From Fen-1308 sp035319185 (GTDB lineage Bacteria > Nitrospirota > Thermodesulfovibrionia > Thermodesulfovibrionales > Dissulfurispiraceae): a stretch of 30,443 nt of DNA. Made by a program: the position numbers and the translations under genes. Below the pieces are notes generated by a model. It saw nothing but the letters and a program-made list of their open reading frames with translations, was not told the origin of the DNA and searched no databases. Positions 7,440-15,774 of this stretch are shown piece by piece. The first letter of the stretch is position 1; the number at the start of each line of letters is the position of its first letter. The stretch spans positions 1 through 30,443 of the forward strand of contig DATHDF010000103.1 in the NCBI GenBank assembly GCA_035319185.1, in the 5' to 3' direction.

Positions 7440-8395
7440 TTGTCTCTGCCTCCAAGTTTAGCTGCCAGTTTCGCAGCTTCGATCAGGCTGGAAGGATCGG
7501 CAATGCCCTTCCATGCGATGTCATATGCCGTTCCATGGTCAGGCGATGTCCTGATGAAAGGCAATCCAACGGTCATGTTCACGCCTTTGTCGAAAGCGAT
7601 CATCTTGAGCGGCACGAGCCCCTGGTCATGATACATGCATACCACTATGTCGAATTCCCCTTTGTAGGCTTTATGAAAAAGCGCGTCGGCAGGATAAGGG
7701 CCGGAAACAGGGATACCCATTGCCTTCGCCTCTTCAACAGCCGGAGCGATCTCGGTGCCTTCCTCATTGCCGAAGATGCCGGCCTCGCCTGAGTGGGGAT
7801 TCAGTCCGGCAACCGCTATCCGCGGCTCTTTGATACCAATCAGGTTGCATGCCCTGTTTGCCATGGTTATCGTTTTAAGAACCCTGTCACGCGTCACCAT
7901 GTCTGGTACTTTTCTCAGCGCCGCGTGGATTGTCGCAAGAATCACCCTGAGAGGGCCGCCGCAAAGCACCATCGCATAATCCTCAGTCCCGGTAAGTTCA
8001 GCCAGCATCTCGGTGTGGCCGGGCCATGGGAATCCCGCAAGCTTTAGGGATTCCTTTGAGATCGGGGCGGTGACAATGGCGTCCACGACCCCCATCATGG
8101 TAAGCTCCACCGCTTTTCGTATATATGCAACGCATTCCTTACCACCCTCGGAAGTTGCCTTTCCGCGGGCGAAGGTGCGGTTTTTAATATCTCCGGGGTC
8201 AAGGACGTCGTATTGACGACTGTCGAAGGCTATGCCGAGCCTTTCGGAAGCCTCGCCGATCACGGCCTTCGATCCTATGATCAATGACCTGCAGGCCTCC
8301 GACAGTTCTGCTGAAAGCAGCGCCTTGAGGACGATCTCGGGGCCTATCCCTGCCGGATCGCCGATAGTTATAGCTATTTTTGTGCGTTGTGGCAT
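7436..8395 (-). CDS. pdxA: 4-hydroxythreonine-4-phosphate dehydrogenase
   Basis: 319 aa from ATG 8395 (MPQRTKIAITIGDPAGIGPEI); a GTG at 8431 would add 12 non-conserved residues. PdxA oxidises 4-phosphohydroxy-threonine with NAD in pyridoxal phosphate synthesis. The glycine-rich GDPAGIGPE start, the three metal-ligand histidines in GHTEML, TIHAALRKV and YHDQGLVPLK, and the C-terminal RTSPDHGTAYDIA are all present, and length is normal. The stop overlaps the start of the OYE-family gene by four bases. No pdxJ is in the window. A degradative PdxA2-type relative is possible, but the sequence looks like a standard biosynthetic member. Confidence 0.95.
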   Translation of the reverse strand: MPQRTKIAITIGDPAGIGPEIVLKALLSAELSEACRSLIIGSKAVIGEASERLGIAFDSRQYDVLDPGDIKNRTFARGKATSEGGKECVAYIRKAVELTMMGVVDAIVTAPISKESLKLAGFPWPGHTEMLAELTGTEDYAMVLCGGPLRVILATIHAALRKVPDMVTRDRVLKTITMANRACNLIGIKEPRIAVAGLNPHSGEAGIFGNEEGTEIAPAVEEAKAMGIPVSGPYPADALFHKAYKGEFDIVVCMYHDQGLVPLKMIAFDKGVNMTVGLPFIRTSPDHGTAYDIAWKGIADPSSLIEAAKLAAKLGGRDK

Positions 8396-8559
8396 GGTCC
8401 CGTTGTGGACTTGATTATAATCTTTAAGCACCTGTTTTGTCTTTTGTATGGCGCCGAAGTTCCGATGTATCGGCAGCCGACCTGGCGGCTTATGTTAAAA
8501 TTATCCGATGCGGAAAAGCAGCGAATGCTTATGACTGCAGAATAATAATCTGAAGATAT

Positions 8560-8604
8560 CGGTATAGTACCGAAATATTGCTATTTGCCGACAATGGTCG
8601 GCAA
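8560..8604 (+). promoter_or_regulatory. Two adjacent perfect palindromes upstream of the hybrid kinase
   Basis: CGGTA-TAG-TACCG at 8560-8572 and TTGCCGAC-AATG-GTCGGCAA at 8585-8604 are both perfect. The second has 8-bp arms and ends 12 bases before the ATG at 8617, where no Shine-Dalgarno is visible. They may be operator half-sites in the pdxA/kinase divergent region or a 5'-leader hairpin. The rest of the 221-base gap (8396-8616) shows nothing I recognise. Confidence 0.45.
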
Positions 8605-8616
8605 CCGCACCATTAA

Positions 8617-9741
8617 ATGACGAGCGAACGACAGCCGGGCAGGGACATTTCAGCCAAATTAAGGATCCTTCTCATCGAGGACGATGAAGTCGATGCATAT
8701 CTGATTCAGGAGTTGCTTATAGCGGCTTCTGTTTCGGTCCATATTCGCCATGCCTCGAGGATGTCGAATGCGCTCAAATTATTGTCGGAATCGAAGTTTG
8801 ATGTCATACTTGCAGATCTTAATCTTCCTGACAGCCAGGGCTTCGGCACTTTTTGCAGGGTACGTGATGCAGCCCTGGACACGCCCATAATCATACTGAC
8901 AGGGTTCGCGGATGAGGAATTCGCAATGAATACTGTTCAGAAAGGCGCTCAGGACTATCTGGTAAAGGGGCGCATTGATTCAGACTCGCTGCTGAAGGCC
9001 ATACGCTATTCTATAGAAAGGCACAAGCTGCTGGCAGAGCTTGAAAGCAAGCTTGTCGAAATAGGCAAGCTCGAGAGGGAGCGGAAAAATCTTCTCTCGA
9101 TGCTGGCTCACGATATGAAGAATTCGATCGTGCCGTCTATTCAGCTGTTGGAGAGTATAGCGGGTGGAGATATGGAAGATATGCAGTCCAACCTCGGCTT
9201 GGTTCTTGATGAATTGAAAACCGTCAATGGCCTGGCGACTAATTTCATGGATTTCGCACGGGTCGATCTGAAAGAATATTCGTCTGCGCCGTGCGAGTTC
9301 GATGTGATGTCCGTGCTGGAGAGGCAGATGGAGATATCAAATGTTAAGGCCGATATCAAGCACATTGACATCTCTATTGAATCAGAGCCTGAAGGACTGC
9401 AGAGCATTGTTGCCGACAAGGACCTGATCCACAGGTTATTTGCCAATCTTCTGGACAATGCCGTGAAGTATACCGAAGAAGGCGGATCGGTCATAGTGAA
9501 GGTTGCAGGCTATAGTAATGATGTCCTGGTCGAGATCAGAGATACTGGCCCCGGTATTTCGCCTGACTATGTTCCATTTATATTCGATGCCTTTTATCGT
9601 GCGGATACTGAACATAGAGGATCAGGCCTGGGGCTGGCCATTGCAAAGACTATCGTCGAAGCCCACGGCGGAAAGATATGGGTGGACAGCGAGCCGGGGA
9701 AGGGCAGCGTATTCAGTTTCACGCTGCCGCGAAAAAACTGA
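8617..9741 (+). CDS. Soluble receiver-histidine kinase hybrid (REC-HisKA-HATPase)
   Basis: 374 aa, no membrane segment. An N-terminal receiver domain (15-135) has the acidic pocket Glu21-Asp22-Asp23, phospho-acceptor Asp67 (LADLNLPDS), Thr95 and Lys117. A short coiled linker leads to a HisKA domain with phospho-His165 in LAHDMKN, then an HATPase_c domain with N-box NLLDNAVKYTEEGG, DTGPGIS and GSGLGLAIAK. The order (receiver first) implies it is controlled by an upstream kinase, with its own kinase activity as output. It has no partner regulator in the window and is an orphan flanked by pdxA (divergent) and lolA (convergent). The start lacks a clear Shine-Dalgarno. Confidence 0.93.
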   Translation: MTSERQPGRDISAKLRILLIEDDEVDAYLIQELLIAASVSVHIRHASRMSNALKLLSESKFDVILADLNLPDSQGFGTFCRVRDAALDTPIIILTGFADEEFAMNTVQKGAQDYLVKGRIDSDSLLKAIRYSIERHKLLAELESKLVEIGKLERERKNLLSMLAHDMKNSIVPSIQLLESIAGGDMEDMQSNLGLVLDELKTVNGLATNFMDFARVDLKEYSSAPCEFDVMSVLERQMEISNVKADIKHIDISIESEPEGLQSIVADKDLIHRLFANLLDNAVKYTEEGGSVIVKVAGYSNDVLVEIRDTGPGISPDYVPFIFDAFYRADTEHRGSGLGLAIAKTIVEAHGGKIWVDSEPGKGSVFSFTLPRKN

Positions 9742-9746
9742 CCGCG

Positions 9747-10370
9747 TTATCTGTCCAGCACAGCCGCATCCTTGGGCGGGGTGAAACTGAAGACCGAATT
9801 TTTTATGCCGGTGTTGATCTTTACATTCTTAAGCTGTATCTCTATTTTATTTGAAAGGTTGTCTGCTATGATGAGTGTTTTGATCGGGAACTCTGCACCG
9901 GACGGTACTATCTCTATATGCTCAACATTGCCCATGGGTTTCTTCGGCTTGATCACGACCGACCCGGGCGTACTTGAAACGACATCGAACTCCTGCCGGA
10001 TATTCCCGAGGCCCGCAAGAAGGGTGATAGGCGCCTGCCCGTAGGTGGCACGGTCGAATTTTGACTTTATCACCTGGTTCTCTTTTTTCTGGTATATGAT
10101 AATCTCATTTCCCTTTACGTAGATTGCCTGCGGCTTATCGCCCGAATATTCCCATCTCATTTTCGGCGGCTTTATAAAGAAGCGCCCGTTATAAACGTCC
10201 GTTCGTTTGAGGTCTTTGATAAAGCTTTTCTGTACAAAGCTGCCCGTCAGGTCTTTGATGCCTTCGTAAGCCTTCTGTATTTTTGTAACCTCGTCTTCTT
10301 CCGCACGCGAAGGCAGAGCGGCTACGATAAAAAAAACGAAAATGATAAAAACAGTCTGCAATGTCTTCAT
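9747..10370 (-). CDS. lolA: Outer-membrane lipoprotein carrier protein LolA
   Basis: 207 aa periplasmic protein. A signal peptide covers residues 1-23 (hydrophobic VFIIFVFFIVAAL, cleavage after SRA). The mature part begins with the LolA-type helix IQKAYEGIKDLTGSFVQKSF, then GRFFIKPPKMRWEY, the family hallmark. LolA carries lipoproteins from the LolCDE complex across the periplasm, proving a diderm envelope. The start has AAGGAGA five bases upstream and overlaps the ftsK stop by four bases (ATGA). It converges with the hybrid kinase gene with only five bases between stops. Confidence 0.93.
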   Translation of the reverse strand: MKTLQTVFIIFVFFIVAALPSRAEEDEVTKIQKAYEGIKDLTGSFVQKSFIKDLKRTDVYNGRFFIKPPKMRWEYSGDKPQAIYVKGNEIIIYQKKENQVIKSKFDRATYGQAPITLLAGLGNIRQEFDVVSSTPGSVVIKPKKPMGNVEHIEIVPSGAEFPIKTLIIADNLSNKIEIQLKNVKINTGIKNSVFSFTPPKDAAVLDR

Positions 10371-12514
10371 TGCTGTCTCCTTCTGATAAAGTCACGCGGT
10401 TTGCCTGCGCCTTTCGGCGGACCTACGAAGCCGTCTTCTTCAAGCAGCTCCATGATGGTTGCAGCCTTGTTGTATCCAATTTTGAAGCGGCGCTGGATGG
10501 ATGAAATAGAGACCTCTCCGGCGGACTCGGCAAAGTCCACCACGCGCTGGTACATCTCATCCCGCTCCTCTGCGCTGAGGCCGCCCTTTTGATCGTCGAC
10601 CACAACTATGCTCTCGAAGGATGTATAGTCCGGCGTGCCCTGGTCTTTTACGAACTTTGTGATATCCTTGACTTCCGCGTCGCTGATGTAGGCGCCGTGA
10701 ATCCGCACGATCTTGACTCCGGGGATCATGTACAGCATGTCTCCCATGCCGAGCAGCTTTTCGGCGCCCATTGAGTCGAGTATGGTGCGCGAGTCTATCT
10801 TGGAGGTGACCTGGAACGATATCCGCGCAGGGAAATTGGCCTTGATCAGTCCCGTGATGACATCGACTGAAGGCCGCTGGGTCGCAAGGATAAGATGGAT
10901 CCCCGATGCGCGGGCCATCTGCGCGAGCCTGGCTATCGCGCCTTCGACATCTGCGGGCGCTGTGAACATGAGGTCCGCGAGCTCGTCGATGAATACCACG
11001 ATGTAGGGCAGGCGTTCCGAAGGCCCGACCTGCCGGTTGAAGGTTTCTATGTTTCTGGTGCCCTGTTCTGCAAGCAGGCGGTACCTGCGCTCCATTTCCA
11101 GGACCATCTTTTTCAGCGCCTCCGACGCGTCCTTCGGGCTTGTGATTACAGGCGAGATGAGGTGCGGAATGTCCGAATATGCCGAAAGTTCGAGCAGCTT
11201 GGGGTCTATCAGCAGCATCCTTACTTCGTTGGGCGTAGCCTTGTACAGAAGGCTGGTTATCATGGTGTTCATGGAAACGCTCTTGCCGGAGCCGGTAGCT
11301 CCTGCAACCAGCAGATGTGGCATCCTGGCCAGGTCCGATACAATGGGATTGCCGAATATGTCTTTGCCCAGGGCCAGCGTCAGCAGGGATGAGCTCTTCT
11401 GGAACGTCTCAGAGGAAATAATCTCCCGAAGCGCTACGGACGCCCTCTGGCGATTGGGCACTTCCAGCCCGATGGTCGCCTTGCCGGGAATCGGGTATAC
11501 CCGGATGCTGGGCGCTCGCAGAGATAGTGCAAGATCGTCGGCGAGCGATACGATCCTGTTTATCTTTACGCCCGGCGCAGGCTCGAATTCGAACATGGTC
11601 ACCACCGGGCCGGGGTGGGCCTGCTTGATCTTCCCGTTGACGCCGAAATCCGCCATCTTGCGCTCGAGCCCCGACGCTGCCGACATCAGCTCATCCTTGG
11701 TCGGTCCCTCTACGTCATCGGCATCCTTCAAGAAATCGATGGAAGGAAGCCGATATCCCGATTCATCAGACTGCCTAACAACAGGGCGCGGCTGCGTCAC
11801 GGGTCTGGGCTTCATCTCGCGTATCGTGAACTCGTGCGGATCGTCTTCGAGCATATCCGGTTCTGGCTCTTCAACGGGGGGAGCCGGCTGCGGCTCCTGC
11901 ACCACCCGACCTTTCTTCCGGTCGGAGATAAACGTGTATAGCGAAACCGGGCTGAGCAAGACGATCGAGACAGATATCAGCGCAACGCAAAAAATATAGG
12001 CCCCTACAATAGACAGCATCCCCCGGAATATCTCGGAAAGAAGAACCCCGACCAGGCCGCCGGACGGGTCGAAGGCATGAGATGATGTCTGGGATATCAG
12101 CTCTACCAGCATTGCGAGAGCCGGAATCAGCAATATAGATCCCAACACATGGAACAGGCTGCGCGTGCCGCCTGTGATCTTTCTTGCTCCGTATATGAGC
12201 AGGAACACAGGCAGCAGATATCCGGGCAGACCGACAATGGCCATGATCAGGTCTGCTATGTATGCTCCCAAGGGACCGCCGTAATTTTGCACAGGCCTGT
12301 CTGAAAAAGTGAAGAAGGAAGGGTCCCATTTATTGAAGGAAACAAGCGAGATCGTAAGGTAAATGCCGGCCAGTATGGCAAGAATGCCGACTATGATTCT
12401 GATCTTGCGATGCTCGTGCCTGTCGTCTCTGCCGGCCGGCGAAGACTGTCTCCGGCTGCGTGACGGCTTATATGAAAATTCGTCTTCGACTTCTGAAATC
12501 ACCCTTTGAGCCAT
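10367..12514 (-). CDS. ftsK: DNA translocase FtsK/SpoIIIE
   Basis: 715 aa. The N-terminal quarter has about four membrane helices (33-55, 80-105, 112-130, 155-180), then a short Pro/Glu-rich linker (about 195-240), much shorter than in E. coli. The motor has Walker A GATGSGKS near 405 and Walker B VVFIDELADLM near 508, plus the ATQRPSVDVITGLIK segment. A C-terminal winged-helix gamma domain (about 645-705) reads KOPS-like polar motifs in the family. It pumps chromosomal DNA through the closing septum. The ATG at 12514 has no Shine-Dalgarno; an extended -10 lies exactly six bases upstream. lolA is translationally coupled downstream. Confidence 0.97.
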   Translation of the reverse strand: MAQRVISEVEDEFSYKPSRSRRQSSPAGRDDRHEHRKIRIIVGILAILAGIYLTISLVSFNKWDPSFFTFSDRPVQNYGGPLGAYIADLIMAIVGLPGYLLPVFLLIYGARKITGGTRSLFHVLGSILLIPALAMLVELISQTSSHAFDPSGGLVGVLLSEIFRGMLSIVGAYIFCVALISVSIVLLSPVSLYTFISDRKKGRVVQEPQPAPPVEEPEPDMLEDDPHEFTIREMKPRPVTQPRPVVRQSDESGYRLPSIDFLKDADDVEGPTKDELMSAASGLERKMADFGVNGKIKQAHPGPVVTMFEFEPAPGVKINRIVSLADDLALSLRAPSIRVYPIPGKATIGLEVPNRQRASVALREIISSETFQKSSSLLTLALGKDIFGNPIVSDLARMPHLLVAGATGSGKSVSMNTMITSLLYKATPNEVRMLLIDPKLLELSAYSDIPHLISPVITSPKDASEALKKMVLEMERRYRLLAEQGTRNIETFNRQVGPSERLPYIVVFIDELADLMFTAPADVEGAIARLAQMARASGIHLILATQRPSVDVITGLIKANFPARISFQVTSKIDSRTILDSMGAEKLLGMGDMLYMIPGVKIVRIHGAYISDAEVKDITKFVKDQGTPDYTSFESIVVVDDQKGGLSAEERDEMYQRVVDFAESAGEVSISSIQRRFKIGYNKAATIMELLEEDGFVGPPKGAGKPRDFIRRRQQ

Positions 12515-12520
12515 AGGATT

Positions 12521-12529
12521 ATTATAGCA
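12521..12529 (-). promoter_or_regulatory. Extended -10 promoter of ftsK (leaderless geometry)
   Basis: Minus strand TGC-TATAAT: the perfect -10 hexamer occupies 12521-12526 and the extended TG 12528-12529. Six bases (12515-12520) separate it from the ATG, so position +1 would be the A of the start codon. There is no Shine-Dalgarno and no good -35. The same arrangement occurs before the gene at 19743-20486. Confidence 0.6.
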
Positions 12530-12547
12530 CCGCGAATGCTGCTGAGA

Positions 12548-13333
12548 TTATAACGTAAGCCCCGACGTTACGGAATATGCGAGGAATATGGCGCCAAGCG
12601 CAATACGGTAATAGCCGAAATGCTTGAATCCGTATCGCGGAACCAGGTATATGAACGCCTTCACTGCAATCAGCGCAGAGAAGAAGGCGACAAGACCGCC
12701 GATAAGCAGGAGAATCCAGTAACTGCTGTTGAACCCTGAAGAAGTTTTAAGCAGGTCATAGCCTGTGGCTGCGAACATCGTTGGAACAGCCAGGAGGAAC
12801 GAAAACTCAGTGGCCTGCTTTCGGTCGAGTCCTGCAAGCAGCCCTCCGAAGATTGCGGCGGCTGCGCGCGAGACCCCCGGGATCATCGCCAGACACTGCA
12901 CCAATCCGACCAGGGCCGCTCCGACGAAAGATACCTTTTCCGGCATCGAATAACGTGATTTTCTTCCTTTGGTCCATTGGTCCAGGGCAATCAGCAAAAT
13001 GCCGCCTGCGATGAGGGAGGCACTCACTACATACGGATTGAATAGATAGTGCTTGATAGTTTTATATGCCAGAAGGCCGATAACTCCGGTGGGTATAAAC
13101 CCGACTGCGAGTTTAAGATATATTTCGGCGCTTACGAGAAACCTGCGATAGTACAGGATCACTACCGAAAGGATGGCGCCGAGCTGGATCGCAATTTCGA
13201 AGGTCTTAACAAACTCTTCCTCGCCGATCCCCATGACCGCTGATGCCAGTATCATGTGGCCGGTGGAAGAGACGGGCAGGAACTCAGTGAGTCCTTCGAT
13301 AACGCCCAGAATAAAGGTGTCTGTTATTGTCAC
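12548..13333 (-). CDS. uppP: Undecaprenyl-diphosphatase (UppP/BacA)
   Basis: 261 aa, about eight membrane helices. It dephosphorylates undecaprenyl pyrophosphate to recycle the peptidoglycan lipid carrier. The signature EGLTEFLPVSSTGH with Glu13, Glu17 and His26, and PGVSRAAAAIFGGLLAG near 153, are both intact. The start is a GTG at 13333 with GGAGG six bases upstream. Length is typical. It lies 33 bases upstream of ftsK on the same strand. The 134-base gap to the DUF523 gene holds no gene. Confidence 0.96.
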   Translation of the reverse strand: MTITDTFILGVIEGLTEFLPVSSTGHMILASAVMGIGEEEFVKTFEIAIQLGAILSVVILYYRRFLVSAEIYLKLAVGFIPTGVIGLLAYKTIKHYLFNPYVVSASLIAGGILLIALDQWTKGRKSRYSMPEKVSFVGAALVGLVQCLAMIPGVSRAAAAIFGGLLAGLDRKQATEFSFLLAVPTMFAATGYDLLKTSSGFNSSYWILLLIGGLVAFFSALIAVKAFIYLVPRYGFKHFGYYRIALGAIFLAYSVTSGLTL

Positions 13334-13467
13334 AATACGCCTCCGAAATGCAATGAATTAGCTGCTATTTAGCATACACGATGATGCGCACGAAAATGAA
13401 CTTGACAGGGGAAATGTTCTGAATATTATGTGACTTGAAGTGGTTTAATTCTCTTGGTTCATTTCGT

Positions 13468-13989
13468 TCATGTGTGATCGCCATGTATTGCTTCAAGGAT
13501 TCGCGCAATGAAAATATCACGGACCGTTGCATCGGCCAAACTGGTTTCGTCCTCGACCGGCAACAGGGGAAAGCGCTTCATAAATTCGAGCGCAAATATG
13601 CCTGCGCCTTGCTCCGACACAATTCCGGATGGACTGTAAACCGGCAGGTCCCTTATCCCGCAGCTCGGTGATCTGCTTTTGAAAACGAACCCGCGAATGT
13701 TCATGCGAGAAAGCATCTTCAGCTTCTTCTCTACCCATTGCAGCATCGCATCAGTGTGGTCAATTGCCGTGTTCTCGGTGACCAATCGGGGAAAAGCAGC
13801 ATCACCTTTCAGCTGCATGGGCTCCCGCGGAACGGTAAGTCCCATCTCCACTTCCGGACATAAGGGGACCCATTCTACGAATCTCCCGAAGTCATCCCGA
13901 AGATAGAGGTCGAGCTTGCCTCCGCCGTCGTAGCGAACTTTATTGCCCAGCAGGCATGAGCTAATGCCGAGCTTAACTCTATCTGTCAT
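13468..13989 (-). CDS. DUF523 family protein
   Basis: 173 aa. Family marks: ISSCLLGNKVRYDGGGK at the N-terminus, PLCPEVEMGLTVPREPMQL, and FKSRSPSCGIRDLPVY with conserved Cys residues (in SSC, LCP and PSCG) that could bind metal or a cluster. The C-terminus (GIFALEFMKRFPLLPVEDE) is also typical. The protein is cytosolic; I know no firmly established function for DUF523, which is often fused to or near DUF1722 in other genomes. There is no DUF1722 here. It starts 56 bases downstream of RNase J on the same strand, with a hairpin between them. Confidence 0.9.
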   Translation of the reverse strand: MTDRVKLGISSCLLGNKVRYDGGGKLDLYLRDDFGRFVEWVPLCPEVEMGLTVPREPMQLKGDAAFPRLVTENTAIDHTDAMLQWVEKKLKMLSRMNIRGFVFKSRSPSCGIRDLPVYSPSGIVSEQGAGIFALEFMKRFPLLPVEDETSLADATVRDIFIARILEAIHGDHT

Positions 13990-14012
13990 GGCAGGGTAAA
14001 TAAATTGGGGCG

Positions 14013-14039
14013 CAAGCAGGCAGGCAATCCTGCCGCTTG
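14013..14039 (-). terminator. Hairpin between RNase J and the DUF523 gene
   Basis: CAAGC-A-GGCAGG, loop CAAT, CCTGCC-GCTTG: an 11-bp stem with one bulged A. On the minus strand it is followed by GCGCCCC and an A/T-rich run, not a clean U-tract, so it may be a weak terminator or a processing/stability hairpin at the 3' end of the RNase J transcript. Confidence 0.5.
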
Positions 14040-14045
14040 TTCACC

Positions 14046-15725
14046 TCACACTTCCATTATGATCGGCATGATCATGGGACGCCTGTCCATGGTGTTGCGC
14101 AGATATTTCTTGAGGGTGGCCCTCAGCTTTGCCTGGATCAGCGAGGTGTCGGAGATGATATCGTCATCAAGGTGCATCAATGTGCCGGCCATAAGGTCTC
14201 TCACCTCGCTGATGATGTCCTGTGAAACATCTTCGAAGACGAAGCCCCTTGAGATGATGTCCGGTCCCGAGACTATTTTCTTGGTTGTCTTTTCGACCAC
14301 TACGAGTATGATCACGATGCCGTCGTGCGCAAGCCGCCTTCTGTCTCGCAGCACTATGTCCTCCACGCCTCCTATACCCCTTCCGTCGATGAATATCCGG
14401 CCCGAGTTGACCTTTCCAGCTGCTGCAGCGCCGTTGTGTGTGATTTCGAGTATGCCGCCGTCTTCCAGGATGAATATGTTTTCTTTTGGTATCCCCGATT
14501 TTTCGGCCAGCCGGTAGTGATACTTCAGGTGCCGATATTCACCGTGCACCGGCATAAAATACTTCGGCCTCACCAGGTTCATCATCAGCTTAAGCTCTTC
14601 TTTGGATGCGTGGCCTGAGACATGAATATCGGATACCTTTTCGTATTTGACATCAGCGCCCCGCCTCATCAGATGATTGATGATCCGACCTATCGACCGC
14701 TCGTTGCCGGGTATTATTTTTGCCGAGAGTATAACTGTATCTCCCTCTCTGATCCTTATCTGCTTATGCTCATCTATAGCAATTCTGGACAACACGCTCA
14801 TGGGTTCGCCCTGGCTGCCTGTGGTAATGATTACGACCTTTTCGTCAGGCAGGTCTTTAAGGTGCTCCATCTTCATCCAGGTGCCATGCGGCACTTTGAG
14901 ATAGCCGAGCTCAAGCGCGATCCCTGCATTCGATACCATGCTCTTGCCGCACATGATCACTTTTCGTCCGAACTGAACCGCCACATCGATGGCCTGCTGT
15001 ATCCTGTGAATGTTCGATGCAAAGGTGGCTATTATGATCCTGCCTTTTGATTTGCCGAAGATGTCTTCAAAAGCCCGGCGCACCTCTTTTTCCGAAAAGG
15101 TAAAACCGCCTTTCTCTGCATTGGTGCTGTCGGAAAGCATCAGCAGCGTGCCCTTCTCGCCGTATTCGGTAAACTTGTGCAAATCCATCAGCTCGCCGTC
15201 CACGGGCGTTGGGTCGAGTTTGAAATCGCCGGTATGGATAATGTTTCCTAAAGGCGTCTGTATGCCGAGTCCTACTCCATCCACTATGCTGTGAGTAACA
15301 CGGATGAATTCGACCTTGAATGCGCCAAGGGTTATAATGTCGCGCGGTTTTACCGGGATAAGGGGAATGTCGAGGATCTCGTGTTCGTTCAGCTTCTCCC
15401 TGACAAGGGCAAGTGTTAATGCCGTGCCGAAGACAGGGACATTTATTTCTTTGAGCAGAAAGGGGAGGGCGCCGGTGTGGTCCTCATGCCCATGCGTAAG
15501 GACTATCCCCTTCACTTTTTCTCTGTTGTCGAGGATATATGAATAATCCGGAATGACGACATCCACGCCGAGCATCTCTTCTTCAGGGAACATCAGGCCC
15601 GCGTCGACGACTATGAGATCGTCGGCATACTGGAGGACAGTCATGTTGAGGCCGATCTCTTCTACTCCTCCCAGTGGTATGACCAGGAGAGAGCCTGATT
15701 CAGCTTGTTCCGGAACGTCGGGCAT
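14046..15725 (-). CDS. rnj: Ribonuclease J
   Basis: 559 aa from ATG 15725; a TTG two codons upstream is open but less likely. It is a metallo-beta-lactamase/beta-CASP nuclease with 5'-3' exo- and endonuclease activity in RNA decay. The zinc motif HGHEDH lies at residues 80-85 counted from the TTG (78-83 from the ATG), with further ligands in THS, HTGDFKLD and VHGEYRHL. The beta-CASP part carries FASNIHRIQQ, ITTGSQGEPMS and HVSGHASKEELKLMMNLVRPKYFMPVHGEYRH. The C-terminal domain is present, so the length is complete. A weak promoter-like TTTACA-N17-TATGTT lies upstream. RNase J in a diderm genome helps place the lineage. Confidence 0.95.
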   Translation of the reverse strand: MPDVPEQAESGSLLVIPLGGVEEIGLNMTVLQYADDLIVVDAGLMFPEEEMLGVDVVIPDYSYILDNREKVKGIVLTHGHEDHTGALPFLLKEINVPVFGTALTLALVREKLNEHEILDIPLIPVKPRDIITLGAFKVEFIRVTHSIVDGVGLGIQTPLGNIIHTGDFKLDPTPVDGELMDLHKFTEYGEKGTLLMLSDSTNAEKGGFTFSEKEVRRAFEDIFGKSKGRIIIATFASNIHRIQQAIDVAVQFGRKVIMCGKSMVSNAGIALELGYLKVPHGTWMKMEHLKDLPDEKVVIITTGSQGEPMSVLSRIAIDEHKQIRIREGDTVILSAKIIPGNERSIGRIINHLMRRGADVKYEKVSDIHVSGHASKEELKLMMNLVRPKYFMPVHGEYRHLKYHYRLAEKSGIPKENIFILEDGGILEITHNGAAAAGKVNSGRIFIDGRGIGGVEDIVLRDRRRLAHDGIVIILVVVEKTTKKIVSGPDIISRGFVFEDVSQDIISEVRDLMAGTLMHLDDDIISDTSLIQAKLRATLKKYLRNTMDRRPMIMPIIMEV

Positions 15726-15774
15726 ATTCAATCACTTAACATAAACAATTCAGAAAACTTTGTAAAGTCCAGCG

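Noticed and set aside
11037..11999. A 320-codon open frame on the plus strand
   Set aside because: Antisense to the ftsK motor domain, Ser-rich, with no start signal; ftsK is certain.
13402..13429. TTGACA-N16-TATTAT on the plus strand between uppP and the DUF523 gene
   Set aside because: Promoter-like, but it would only make RNA antisense to the DUF523 gene and no plus-strand gene or RNA structure follows; probably chance.
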